Shown here piece after piece: positions 23,579 to 34,591 of a DNA stretch of 41,861 bases. The translations under genes and the position numbers were made by a program. The DNA is from Candidatus Woesearchaeota archaeon (GTDB lineage Archaea > Nanobdellota > Nanobdellia > Woesearchaeales > JACQSR01). Location: assembly GCA_016211215.1 (NCBI GenBank), contig JACQSR010000004.1:1-41861 (forward strand). Direction: 5' to 3'. Numbering within the stretch: position 1 is the first letter of the stretch; each line of letters begins with the position of its first letter. A model generated the notes under the pieces. The model did no database searches, was not told where the DNA came from, and worked only from the letters and a program-made list of their open reading frames with translations.

Positions 23579-24756
23579 GGTAATCCGTACCTGTTCAATG
23601 CCTCCATAAACGCGTCGGGGTCAAGCTGCTCCACATTAAACACACCATTGCCTTTCCATACCCCCTTGAGCACCATCATGGCCCCAATCATGGCAGGAAC
23701 TCCGGTTGTGTAGGATATTGCCTGGGCCCTTATCTCCTTGTAGCATTCTGCATGGTCGCATATGTTATAAATGTATACCTGCTTTCTCTTTCCGTCCTTT
23801 AAGCCATCAAAAATGTTCCCAATGACCGTTTTTCCGGTATAGTTGGTCGCCAGTGATGCAGGGTCCGGCAGAAGGGCCTTCAGGAATTTTATGGGGACAA
23901 TCTTTTTGCCGTCATACTCGACCTCGTCAATCCTTGTAATGCCTATGTTCTGCATAACTCTCAGGTGGGTGAGATAATTCTCGGAAAATGTCATCCAGAA
24001 CCTGATTCTCTCAAGGCCCCTTATGTTCTTTACCAAGGACTCAAGTTCCTCATGGTACAGGAGATAGCTCTCCTTAGGCCCGGCAACGGGATAGTTAAAG
24101 CTGAAATGAACGCTTTTTGGCTCTATAATGGGCGGTGTTTCAATCCACTTTCCATGCTCCCAATGCCTTACAACCTGGGTTACTTCGCGTATGTTAATCT
24201 CGGGGTTGAAGTTGGTCGCAAAGGCATGCCCGTGGTTTCCTGCATTGCAGTCGAGTATGTCTATGGTCTTTATGGTGTCAAACAGGTGCTTTTGGGCATA
24301 CGCGCAGAAAATATTTGAAACGCCGGGGTCAAAACCGCATCCAAGAACAGCCATAATGCCCTTTTTCCTGAATTTTTCATGGTATGCCCATTGCCACTTG
24401 TACTCAAACTTGGCCACGTCCGGAGGCTCGTAATTTGCAGTATCGAGGTAGTTGATTCCGGTTTCAAGGCAGGCATCCATTATTGTCAAATCCTGGTAGG
24501 GCAAAGCGACATTAATCACAATATCCGGCCTGAATTTTCTCAGCAGGGCCACAACCTGGGGCACACTGTCAGCGTCGACTTTCTCTATGCCAATGTCAAC
24601 GCCCTCTATTTCCCTTACTTCCTTCCTTATCCTCTCGCACTTTTCAAGCGTCCTGCTTGCAAGGCATATCTCCGAAAAAACCCCGGGAACCTGGGCGCAC
24701 TTGTGCGTCACAACGGCCCCAACACCGCCGGCACCGATAATTAATACCCTTCCCAT
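23542..24756 (-). CDS. Carboxynorspermidine/carboxyspermidine dehydrogenase (saccharopine dehydrogenase family)
   Basis: A 404-aa NAD(P)-dependent enzyme that condenses putrescine with aspartate semialdehyde to carboxyspermidine. The Rossmann start VLIIGAGGVGAVVTHKCAQ is followed by DIVINVALPYQDLTIMDACLETGINYLDTANYE and the GIMAVLGCGFDPGVSNIFCAYA segment, all typical of the carboxynorspermidine synthase branch of the Lys1-like family. Saccharopine or related dehydrogenation is the alternative, but the adjacent NspC, agmatinase and arginine decarboxylase make the polyamine role much more likely. The asd gene about 6 kb away could supply the aldehyde substrate. Confidence 0.88.
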   Translation of the reverse strand: MGRVLIIGAGGVGAVVTHKCAQVPGVFSEICLASRTLEKCERIRKEVREIEGVDIGIEKVDADSVPQVVALLRKFRPDIVINVALPYQDLTIMDACLETGINYLDTANYEPPDVAKFEYKWQWAYHEKFRKKGIMAVLGCGFDPGVSNIFCAYAQKHLFDTIKTIDILDCNAGNHGHAFATNFNPEINIREVTQVVRHWEHGKWIETPPIIEPKSVHFSFNYPVAGPKESYLLYHEELESLVKNIRGLERIRFWMTFSENYLTHLRVMQNIGITRIDEVEYDGKKIVPIKFLKALLPDPASLATNYTGKTVIGNIFDGLKDGKRKQVYIYNICDHAECYKEIRAQAISYTTGVPAMIGAMMVLKGVWKGNGVFNVEQLDPDAFMEALNRYGLPWLQKDFHGSVG

Positions 24757-24757
24757 T

Positions 24758-25591
24758 TTATCCTCCGAACTTGTAGCTCAACAGCTGATAAACCAGCTTG
24801 GCAGCCAAAAAATCAGGCGCCCTGTTGCCGGACGGGCACAGTTCCACGACATCAAATCCAACTATGTTTTTCTTCCCGCTGACTTTTTTTAGCAATGATG
24901 TTACATCATACCACGAAAGGCCTCCTGGCTCGGGAGTGCCCGTTGACGGCATGATTCCGGAGTCGAAGACATCAACATCAATCGTGACATACACATTCTG
25001 CGTCAGCCTTCCAATGACCCTGTCAATCCATTTTCCGCTGCCGACAATGTCTTTTGCAAAAAAAACGTTCTTTTTGTCCATGTTTCCCAGTTCAGAGCTG
25101 TCCATGCTCCTTATTCCAACCTGCACAATTGGGCAGATTTCCTTCACCCTTGCCATGACGCATGCGTGATTGAACCTTGAGCCGTTGTATTCTTCCCTTA
25201 AGTCCGAGTGGGCGTCCAGCTGAAGCACGGATAAATTACTGAATTTTTTCCTGTGGGCCCTGACGGAGCCTATGCTGACGGAATGCTCCCCGCCAAGCAG
25301 TGCGCAGAATTTCCCCTTTTTAAGATGGAGTTCAACGCAGTGCTCCACCGCATCTATCATTTTTTCGGGGCTTTTTTTCTCGAGAACGGGGTTGTCGGTA
25401 AAAATCCCCTGCTTGTACACCTCGGAGCCGGTCTCAATGTCGTAAAACTCAAGGTTGGGAGATGCGTCGATTATGGCATCAGGCCCCTTGTCAGCCCCTT
25501 TAATCCAGGTGCTTGTGGCGTCGTAAGGCACTGGAACAACAACTATCTTAGATTTATCATAAACTTCGCTAAAACCCCCAAAGCGGTTCAT
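24758..25591 (-). CDS. speB: Agmatinase SpeB
   Basis: A 277-aa ureohydrolase that splits agmatine into putrescine and urea. The Mn-binding residues are present: GGEHSVSIGS, LQLDAHSDLREEYNGSRFNHAC and TIDVDVFDSGIMPSTGTPEPGGLSW. Length and motif pattern fit archaeal agmatinases rather than arginase. One base separates it from the dehydrogenase gene, and four from the decarboxylase gene upstream, so the operon order follows the pathway order. The ATG has no clear competitor. Confidence 0.92.
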   Translation of the reverse strand: MNRFGGFSEVYDKSKIVVVPVPYDATSTWIKGADKGPDAIIDASPNLEFYDIETGSEVYKQGIFTDNPVLEKKSPEKMIDAVEHCVELHLKKGKFCALLGGEHSVSIGSVRAHRKKFSNLSVLQLDAHSDLREEYNGSRFNHACVMARVKEICPIVQVGIRSMDSSELGNMDKKNVFFAKDIVGSGKWIDRVIGRLTQNVYVTIDVDVFDSGIMPSTGTPEPGGLSWYDVTSLLKKVSGKKNIVGFDVVELCPSGNRAPDFLAAKLVYQLLSYKFGG

Positions 25592-25595
25592 AGCA

Positions 25596-26183
25596 TCAGA
25601 TATCCTTGATTATGGGATATACATAGCTTGTAAAGCACAATGCCACCAGGGCAGTACCAAAATTCTTTTTGGGCACAAAGCTCTGCAAAATTAATTGTAT
25701 GTCATCCAACTCGAACTGGCCGGAGTAGCCGTTGGTGTATAACTCGTTCAGGCTCAGCTTTAGCTGGGCTGATGCTTCTTCCTCGCTTAAGTCCCCGTTG
25801 TACTCGCACACCAATCCACCATACCTCTCCCTGGTTCTTTTGTCGTAAAGCCAGCCGTACATTATTCCTGCAGTGGCCCTATGCCCTTTCTTTGAATTCG
25901 CAACAGCAGTTATGGTTTCCATGACCGAGCCGTGCACCAATTCAGGCTTCTCAATCTCGGTTGCTATTCCCGGCAGGATTGAAGAATATCCCATGATGTT
26001 GCACATCTCGATTCCAGCGTTTTTCAGGGCAAGGTGGTATGAGCCTGCGTGAATTGTAATGTCGCTCTCGCCCTTGCCTTTTGTCACAAAGTAATCTTTC
26101 GGGATCCTGTTGCCCATCAGGGCGTTCTGGTAAACCCTCTGCAGGCTTATCTGCCCATCAGAATATTTTTTTAGATTCTTCAT
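25596..26183 (-). CDS. pdaD: Pyruvoyl-dependent arginine decarboxylase
   Basis: A 195-aa proenzyme converting arginine to agmatine. Self-cleavage between the two serines of MGYSSILPG (Ser67-Ser68) would give the beta chain and an alpha chain with an N-terminal pyruvoyl group. Downstream features fit the family: PELVHGSVMETITAVANSKKG, a Glu-containing YGGLVCEYNGDLSEEEA and the FGTALVALCF ending. The N-terminal 35 residues are longer than in the M. jannaschii enzyme. It heads the polyamine operon. A 225-bp upstream gap holds an AT-rich TATA-like stretch (about 26298-26306) but no recognised gene. Confidence 0.9.
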   Translation of the reverse strand: MKNLKKYSDGQISLQRVYQNALMGNRIPKDYFVTKGKGESDITIHAGSYHLALKNAGIEMCNIMGYSSILPGIATEIEKPELVHGSVMETITAVANSKKGHRATAGIMYGWLYDKRTRERYGGLVCEYNGDLSEEEASAQLKLSLNELYTNGYSGQFELDDIQLILQSFVPKKNFGTALVALCFTSYVYPIIKDI

Positions 26184-26408
26184 TTTTCTTCAGATTAAAG
26201 ACCGCTCAGAATTTCTTTCATCATCAACTTGTTATTGACAACAACACTTCTGTACATTTTTATGGAACATATTTTCTTGGGGGTGCATTTATTATTCTAT
26301 ATTTAAATGTTTTCATTTTTCAGCTGTTTTGGGCGCGTGTGAGGGGCACTTAACCAACCGCTGTGATTTGAGTTTTGGAATCTCCGACGAGAAAAAAATA
26401 TGTTAATT

Positions 26409-27971
26409 TTACCTAACGCACTCGTAAGTCCTTCCCGATTTCTTTCCCGACTTGAAATCGGCAAGCGCCTGCTGGTAGAGCTTGTTGCCGTATGGAGTCG
26501 GGTATTTTGTGTTCAGGCACGCCAGGCATAAATCGGATTCCGGTTTTTTCAGCGCCCTGATCAGGCCCGGGATGGTTTGGTATATCACCGAGTCTGCTCC
26601 AAGATCCTTGGCGATGTCCTCGCATGTCTCAGCGTCGATTTCCTTGAAGTCAGACGGGTTTTTCATGAATCTTGGAATAAGAAGCTCCCTTATTGTGGAC
26701 ATGTCTATTCCGTAGAAGCAGGGCCCGATTATCGGCGGGCATGAAAGCCTGAGGTGGACTTCTTTAGCGCCGCCCTCGCGCTTTATGTACCTGACAATCT
26801 GCTTTGAGGTTGAGCCCCGAACCAGGCTGTCGTCCACAAGAATGACCTTTTTGTTCTCGAGAACCCTTCTCAATACAGAATACTTGTTGGATATCTTGTC
26901 CTGCCTGCTCACGCCCTCGATAAATGTCCTTCCCACAAAACGGTTCCTGATAAGGCCTTCCTTGGAGGGAATTCCAAGCTCGTATGCCATTGCGTCTCCC
27001 GCTGCTTTTGCTGTGTCGGGAACGGGAACCACGACATGCTCCTGGGTTATCTTTTCAGTCTCAAGCTTTGCAAGCTCCTGCCCAAGGCGGACGCGTGCGC
27101 TGTAAACGCTGACATCGTCGAAAACCGAAGACACGTTGGAGAAGTAGACATATTCGAACATGCAAAGGGATTTTTTCTTGCACTTTGCGTACCTTTTCAC
27201 CTCGACCTTTCCGTCGTTTAGGTATGCCATCTGCCCTGGCTCCAGGGGCTTTGACGAATAAATATCCACCCCGCAGTTTACCAGCGCGTTTGATTCGGAT
27301 GCTACCATGTTTGCCCCGTCAGCGTTTCCGTAGTTTACCGGCCTGAAGCCGTTGGGGTCCCTTACGACTGCAACTTCGCCCATTGCGTTGATGAATGCTA
27401 TGTTGTATGAGCCGTCGAACTGCGCGGAAAGGTCTCCAAAAACGTTTTTGATGTCCGGCTGGTTATTTGATTTGTTGAGGGCCCTTGAAAGGTAATGCTG
27501 TATTATTTCCGTGTCAACATTCTGGACTATGTGGTATTCCGCCTTGTCGAGAAGGACCTGGCGCAGCTCGGAGTAATTTGCTATCTGGCCGTTGAAGGCA
27601 AGCGAGAACCATTTCCATTTCCTTCCGTGGATTCTTTCGAAAGGCTGGGCGCTTGTCTGGTCGTCTAATCCGCAGGTTGCGTAGCGAACGTGGCCTATGC
27701 CCTTGTTTCCTGCATATTTCCTGAATATGTCAAGGCTTTTGTACCGGTCAGAAGTCTTGAAGACCTCATTGACGGAGCCTATATCCTTGTATGTTGAAAG
27801 CAGATGGGGCCTGTGTTTGTTGAATGTGGTAAATCCTGCGGACAGCTGGCCGCGGTTTTGCAGGTTCAGGAGAATCTTGTAAATGTAGAAAAGCCCCTTT
27901 TCCGTAGAGCCCCTGCCCTCTTTTATCTGCACGGCGGATATGCCGCACTCTTCATGGATATCATCGAGCAT
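26409..27971 (-). CDS. purF: Amidophosphoribosyltransferase PurF
   Basis: A 520-aa enzyme making phosphoribosylamine from PRPP and glutamine, the first committed purine step. From the ATG at 27971 an 8-residue propeptide (MLDDIHEE) precedes the catalytic Cys9 of CGISAV. The PRPP loop is VILVDDSLVRGSTSKQI. Cysteines in LSCPPIIGPCFYGID and CLACLNTKYPTP suggest the iron-sulphur-containing type. The ORF is open for another 148 codons upstream, but that part has no PurF similarity and covers the promoter and the start of purA. The TATA-like TTTATATAC is about 37 nt upstream. Confidence 0.95.
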   Translation of the reverse strand: MLDDIHEECGISAVQIKEGRGSTEKGLFYIYKILLNLQNRGQLSAGFTTFNKHRPHLLSTYKDIGSVNEVFKTSDRYKSLDIFRKYAGNKGIGHVRYATCGLDDQTSAQPFERIHGRKWKWFSLAFNGQIANYSELRQVLLDKAEYHIVQNVDTEIIQHYLSRALNKSNNQPDIKNVFGDLSAQFDGSYNIAFINAMGEVAVVRDPNGFRPVNYGNADGANMVASESNALVNCGVDIYSSKPLEPGQMAYLNDGKVEVKRYAKCKKKSLCMFEYVYFSNVSSVFDDVSVYSARVRLGQELAKLETEKITQEHVVVPVPDTAKAAGDAMAYELGIPSKEGLIRNRFVGRTFIEGVSRQDKISNKYSVLRRVLENKKVILVDDSLVRGSTSKQIVRYIKREGGAKEVHLRLSCPPIIGPCFYGIDMSTIRELLIPRFMKNPSDFKEIDAETCEDIAKDLGADSVIYQTIPGLIRALKKPESDLCLACLNTKYPTPYGNKLYQQALADFKSGKKSGRTYECVR

Positions 27972-30411
<2,440 letters not shown>

Positions 30412-30415
<4 letters not shown>

Positions 30416-30765
30416 TTTGACGGGTCTATGATAAAATCCTTGAGTATGTTCTGGCCAATGAGCAGGGGGTATTTCATGTGAGTTCTGTCCGCAACAGTAA
30501 ATTCCTCTTTTAGGCGGGTTCCCTTAATCTCTATTTCCACGAGCACTATGGGCCTCATTTTCCTGCCGTGGGCAGATTTTACATACTTTGAAGCCAGCAC
30601 CGGGCCTATATGGAGCTCGTTTACCAGGGCGGCATCAATAGAACTTTTAGTGGCGCCCGTGTCCACCCTTGCGAGGCAGGACCTGGACTTATCGGTGCTG
30701 TTGTCAAATATCTTGACTTCCTGTATGAGGCCAAGCACAATCTTTCCGTTAATCTTTTCAACCAT
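30412..30765 (-). CDS. RimB-like retropepsin-type protease (COG4067 family)
   Basis: A 117-aa protein of the family often labelled ATP-dependent zinc protease, a single-domain aspartic-protease fold. The catalytic motif is ARVDTGATKSSIDA (Asp at about residue 35). The usual flap and second motif follow: VKSAHGRKMRPIVLVEI and YPLLIGQNILKDFIIDPSK. In bacteria RimB works with RimK, cleaving glutamate tails that RimK adds. The direct overlap with a RimK-like gene here supports a writer-eraser pair. The TATA-like CTTAAATAT is about 26 nt before the ATG, so it is the leaderless first gene. Confidence 0.82.
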
Positions 30766-30798
30766 TTAACGCGCATATCTTGAATGATATTTAAGCTT

Positions 30799-31872
30799 TT
30801 AGAAAAAATTCTTTGCTTTCAGGAGCTCTGCAACCAGGATTGCGCCCCCTGCAGCGCCCCTTATTGTGTTGTGGGACAGCGATACAAATTTCCAGTCAAA
30901 TATGGTATCTTCCCTAAGACGGCCAACTGTAACGCCCATTCCTGACTCAAAATCTCGGTCAAGCCTTGTTTGGGGCCTGTCATCCTGTTCCATATATCTG
31001 ATGAAATTTGAAGGCTCTGACGGAAGCTCCAGCTCTTTAAGGGGGTTGATGTAGCGGTTCCATGAAGCCAAAATTTCCTCGCGTGCTGGCTTTTCGTCAA
31101 ATGAAACAGAAACGCTTGCAAGATGCCCATCTGAAACAGGAACCCTTATGCAGGAAGCCGAAATCCTTGGTGCGGTTGCGAGCTCAATCCTGCCATTGCC
31201 CATAGTGCCCCATATCTTCATCGGCTCCTTTTCCGATTTTTCCTCCTCGCCCCTGATGAAAGGGATTACGTTGTCTGCCATCTCGGGCCAGCTCTCAAAT
31301 GTTTTTCCTGCGCCGGAAATTGCCTGGAATGTCGTGACGCAGGCCTCTTTTGGGCCAAATTTCATCAGTGTGTCAATTGCAGGAACGTATGACTGTATGG
31401 AGCAGTTTGGCTTTACCGCTATCAGGCCATCCCAGCCGCGGTTTTCCCTCTGGAAATCTATGAGCTTGGCGTGATGATGGTTTATTTCGGGCATTATCAT
31501 CGGAACATCTTCAGTCCAGCGATGAGCGGAGTTGTTTGACACAACAGCAACACCTGCATTCGCATAGCTGTTCTCCACCTGGACAATCTGGCTTTTGTCC
31601 ATGTCCAATGCAGAAAAGACAAGGTCAACCGAGCCTGAGATGGACTTAAGGTCATCCTCAACGGACTGGACTTTTATTTCTGCAACATTATCCGGCACCT
31701 TGGACGGCATAAACCATCTTCCCCCAACTGCTTCAGAGTATTTCCTGCCCGCAGACCTCGGGGATGCAGCAACGGCATTTACCTCAAACCAGGGATGCAG
31801 TTCAAGCAGGGAAATGAAACGCTGGCCGACCATTCCGGTTGCACCAAGGACCCCGACGCTTACCTTTTTCAT
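30799..31872 (-). CDS. asd: Aspartate-semialdehyde dehydrogenase (archaeal/fungal type)
   Basis: A 357-aa NADP-dependent enzyme converting aspartyl phosphate to aspartate semialdehyde. The Rossmann start is VGVLGATGMVGQRFISLLE. The catalytic Cys lies in AVKPNCSIQSYVP and the catalytic His in VPVSDGHLASVSVSF. GNGRIELATAPRISASCIRV fits the archaeal branch. The product feeds lysine, threonine and methionine synthesis and also the carboxyspermidine route encoded upstream. The TATA-like CTATTTATAG is about 26 nt before the ATG, so transcription is probably leaderless and separate from the RimK pair. Confidence 0.95.
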   Translation of the reverse strand: MKKVSVGVLGATGMVGQRFISLLELHPWFEVNAVAASPRSAGRKYSEAVGGRWFMPSKVPDNVAEIKVQSVEDDLKSISGSVDLVFSALDMDKSQIVQVENSYANAGVAVVSNNSAHRWTEDVPMIMPEINHHHAKLIDFQRENRGWDGLIAVKPNCSIQSYVPAIDTLMKFGPKEACVTTFQAISGAGKTFESWPEMADNVIPFIRGEEEKSEKEPMKIWGTMGNGRIELATAPRISASCIRVPVSDGHLASVSVSFDEKPAREEILASWNRYINPLKELELPSEPSNFIRYMEQDDRPQTRLDRDFESGMGVTVGRLREDTIFDWKFVSLSHNTIRGAAGGAILVAELLKAKNFF

Positions 31873-31970
31873 GAAGCCAAGGCTAAATCCGTCCTATAAA
31901 TAGATGATGTTATTATTCTAACAGATTTACAGGCTAAACATTTTTAAAGGCATGGAAATCCCGGAACAGC

Positions 31971-32951
31971 ATGGATAAAGAGCATGTGATGGAGCACATA
32001 AAACTGATAAGCGGCTCTGCCAACAAGCCTTTGGCGGAGGAGATAGCGAAGTGCCTAGGGGTATCCTTGACGCCGATTGTCGTGAAGAAATTTGCGGACG
32101 GCGAGACCTATGTCAGGATTAATGAAAGCGTCAGAGGCTGCAATGTATTTGTAATACAGTCAACATCCAATCCCGCAAATGAAAACCTAATGGAGCTTTT
32201 GATTCTTGCGGATGCCCTAAAGAGGGCTTCAGCGAATGATGTAATAGGCGTTGTGCCCTACTTCGGTTATGCAAGGCAGGAAAAGAAGGTTGTTCCGAGG
32301 GAACCCATTACCGCAAAGCTTGTTGCAAACCTGCTTACAACTGCAGGCATAAAAAGAATGATAACATTTGACCTGCATGTAATCCAGATACAGGGTTTTT
32401 TTGACATACCGGTTGACAACTTGGAGGCAATGCCCCTGTTTGTTGACTATCTTATTGACAGGAACATAAAAGATATAGTGGTTGTAAGCCCGGATGCAGG
32501 CGGTGCGGCAAGGGCAAGGGAATTCTCAAAGCTTCTCAACACCGGCATGGCAATGATTGACAAGAGAAGGCCGAGCCAGAACGAGGCACAGGTGATGAAC
32601 ATCATAGGAGATGTTGAGGGGAAAAATGTCGTAATGGTGGATGACATGGTTGACACTGCAGGCACTATTGCTTTGGGGGCGGAGGAGCTCAAGCGAAGGG
32701 GCGCAAGGGACATTTATGTGTGCGCGACCCATGCGGTGCTTTCAGGACCCTCAATAGAGAGGCTTGAGAAATCGCCAATTAAGGAGATTATTGTGTCAAA
32801 CTCCATTGATTTGGGTGAAAAGAAGGTTGGCAAGATAAAAGTAATTTCGTTGGCGCCGATACTTGCAGAAACTATCAAGAGGGTGCATTTTGGCGAGCCG
32901 ATGGGCCTGCTGTTCGACAAGCTTTTCAAGCAGCTGTCCACTAAGAGATGA
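31971..32951 (+). CDS. prs: Ribose-phosphate pyrophosphokinase (PRPP synthetase)
   Basis: A 326-aa enzyme making PRPP from ribose 5-phosphate and ATP. Recognisable parts are VKKFADGETYVRI, VIQSTSNPANENLMELLILADALKRASA, VVPYFGYARQEKKV, the metal-binding FDLHVIQIQGFFDIPVDNL, VVSPDAGGAARAREF and the PRPP loop VVMVDDMVDTAGTI. It supplies PurF and other phosphoribosyltransferases, fitting the surrounding purine genes. ATTTTTAAAGG at about 31938-31948 is the likely TATA box. An internal Met at codon 7 is an alternative start. Its stop overlaps the prefoldin start as ATGA. Confidence 0.96.
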   Translation: MDKEHVMEHIKLISGSANKPLAEEIAKCLGVSLTPIVVKKFADGETYVRINESVRGCNVFVIQSTSNPANENLMELLILADALKRASANDVIGVVPYFGYARQEKKVVPREPITAKLVANLLTTAGIKRMITFDLHVIQIQGFFDIPVDNLEAMPLFVDYLIDRNIKDIVVVSPDAGGAARAREFSKLLNTGMAMIDKRRPSQNEAQVMNIIGDVEGKNVVMVDDMVDTAGTIALGAEELKRRGARDIYVCATHAVLSGPSIERLEKSPIKEIIVSNSIDLGEKKVGKIKVISLAPILAETIKRVHFGEPMGLLFDKLFKQLSTKR

Positions 32952-33373
32952 TTGAAATGGAAAAAAAGGATGAATTGCAGAGGAAGTACATTGAAATGAA
33001 GATGATAGAGCAGCAGATATTGAACGTGCAGAATCACCTGAAAATTATGGAACAGCAGATGGGGGAGCTTATAGTCACGATTGAGGGCCTGGAGGATTTC
33101 AGCAGCGTGAAGGACGGCTCGGAGATACTGCTGCCGCTAAGCAGCGGGATTTTCACAAAGGCAGTCCTGAAGAAGGAAAGCAAGCTGCTAATCAACGTCG
33201 GGGCAGACGTGGTTGTTGAGAAGGATGCAGAGGGAACAGCGGACTTGCTAAGAAAACAGCTTGAGGAGCTTAAGGAAGCCCAGGAAGACCTGGTAAACCA
33301 GCTTCAGCAGATTGTGAATTATGCCTCAAACCTTGAGCAGGAAATAGGAAAACTTGCAGAGGAGCTCAAGTAG
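32948..33373 (+). CDS. pfdA: Prefoldin subunit alpha
   Basis: A 141-aa prefoldin alpha subunit. Two long coiled coils (about 5-50 and 95-141) flank the central beta hairpins, which include ILLPLSSGIFTKAVLKKESKLLINVGADVVVEKD. With beta subunits it forms the jellyfish-shaped hexamer that hands unfolded proteins to the thermosome, also encoded in this window. The pfdA-ftsY adjacency is common in archaea; here prs takes the place of the ribosomal gene often found upstream. Confidence 0.93.
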   Translation: MIEMEKKDELQRKYIEMKMIEQQILNVQNHLKIMEQQMGELIVTIEGLEDFSSVKDGSEILLPLSSGIFTKAVLKKESKLLINVGADVVVEKDAEGTADLLRKQLEELKEAQEDLVNQLQQIVNYASNLEQEIGKLAEELK

Positions 33374-33380
33374 GTGCATT

Positions 33381-34538
33381 ATGTTCTCATTTCTCAAGGA
33401 GAAGATAAAGTCGGCAGTTTCAAGGCTTTCAGGTAAGATTGAAGGTGCACTGGAGAAGCCTCCCGAAATAATTGAAGAAAAAAAGAGGGAAGAGAAAGTT
33501 CCGGAAAAGCATATTGCCGAAACAGCAGTGGAGAAAAAAGCCGATAGTAAGGCAGAGGCGCCTGAACCAGAAAAGAAAATTGCCAGGGCGCAAGAGAAGG
33601 ATATGCCTGATAAGCATGCCGTTGAAGAAAAAAGGTCCGGGAAAAAACCAGAGGAAAAGCCTGAAAAGGGCTTCTTTGGGGCGCTTAAGGAAAAAATAAC
33701 ATCGACTCAAATTTCGGAGGATGAGTTTGAGGAATCCTTCTCCGAGCTCGAGACTGCGCTTCTGGAAAACAACGTTGCGGTTGAGGTAATAGACAAAATA
33801 AAAGGGGATTTGTCAAAAGTTCTTGTAAACAGGACGGTAAGAAGGGGTTCCATAGAGGATGTTGTCATGGAAAGCCTCGAGAAAACCCTTTCGGACATAC
33901 TCTCGACGGGAAGCCTTGATTTTGTTGAAAAGGTCAGGTCAAAAAAGCCGTTTGTTATGTGCTTTGTTGGAATAAACGGCTCCGGCAAGACAACCACGAT
34001 AGCCAAAGTTGCAAGGCTTTTGCAAAAACACAAGCTTTCGTGCGTGATTGCCGCGTCGGACACGTTTCGGGCTGCTGCGATTGACCAGCTTGAGCACCAC
34101 GCAAAAAAGCTTGGAGTTAAGATGATAAAGCATGATTACGGGGCAGACCCGGCCGCAGTTGCATTTGACGCAATACAGCACGCCAAGGCAAAAGACATAG
34201 ATGTTGTCCTTATAGACACAGCCGGAAGACTGCATTCGAACACAAACCTAGTCGACGAGATGAAAAAAATAATCAGGGTTGCAAAGCCTGACATGAAGAT
34301 TTTTGTGGGTGAAAGCATAACCGGCAATGACTGCGTGGAGCAGGCGAAAACATTTGACAGCGCGATAGGGCTTGACTGCATTATACTGTCGAAGGCCGAT
34401 GTTGATGAGAAGGGAGGAACTGCAGTTTCTATCGGATATGTAACCGGAAAGCCGATTATATTCCTTGGAGTGGGGCAGGAGTACGATGATTTAAGGGATT
34501 TTGATTCTGCGGCTGTGATGAAAGGGCTTGGGTTTTAG
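33381..34538 (+). CDS. ftsY: Signal recognition particle receptor FtsY
   Basis: About 385 aa from the ATG at 33381 (MFSFLKEKIKSAVSRLSGK); an upstream in-frame start overlaps pfdA without adding family sequence. An amphipathic N-terminal helix and a highly charged Lys/Glu-rich A domain (about 25-100) suit membrane association. The NG domain follows: the four-helix N region, then GINGSGKTTTIAKVARLL (P-loop), ASDTFRAAAIDQLE, LIDTAGRLHSN, and the ILSKADVDEKGGTAVSIGY and PIIFLGVGQEYDDLRDF segments. It docks SRP-ribosome complexes at the membrane. Confidence 0.95.
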   Translation: MFSFLKEKIKSAVSRLSGKIEGALEKPPEIIEEKKREEKVPEKHIAETAVEKKADSKAEAPEPEKKIARAQEKDMPDKHAVEEKRSGKKPEEKPEKGFFGALKEKITSTQISEDEFEESFSELETALLENNVAVEVIDKIKGDLSKVLVNRTVRRGSIEDVVMESLEKTLSDILSTGSLDFVEKVRSKKPFVMCFVGINGSGKTTTIAKVARLLQKHKLSCVIAASDTFRAAAIDQLEHHAKKLGVKMIKHDYGADPAAVAFDAIQHAKAKDIDVVLIDTAGRLHSNTNLVDEMKKIIRVAKPDMKIFVGESITGNDCVEQAKTFDSAIGLDCIILSKADVDEKGGTAVSIGYVTGKPIIFLGVGQEYDDLRDFDSAAVMKGLGF

Positions 34539-34591
34539 TGTTCATTCCCGATTGCAACTAATGTGCGCTCTGCTATAACATATTCTTGCTG

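Noticed and set aside
26190..26230. C/D box guide RNA upstream of pdaD (minus strand TGATGA ... CTGA ... CTGA)
   Set aside because: Box spacing leaves too short a guide on one side and there is no clear C' box; single boxes occur by chance often.
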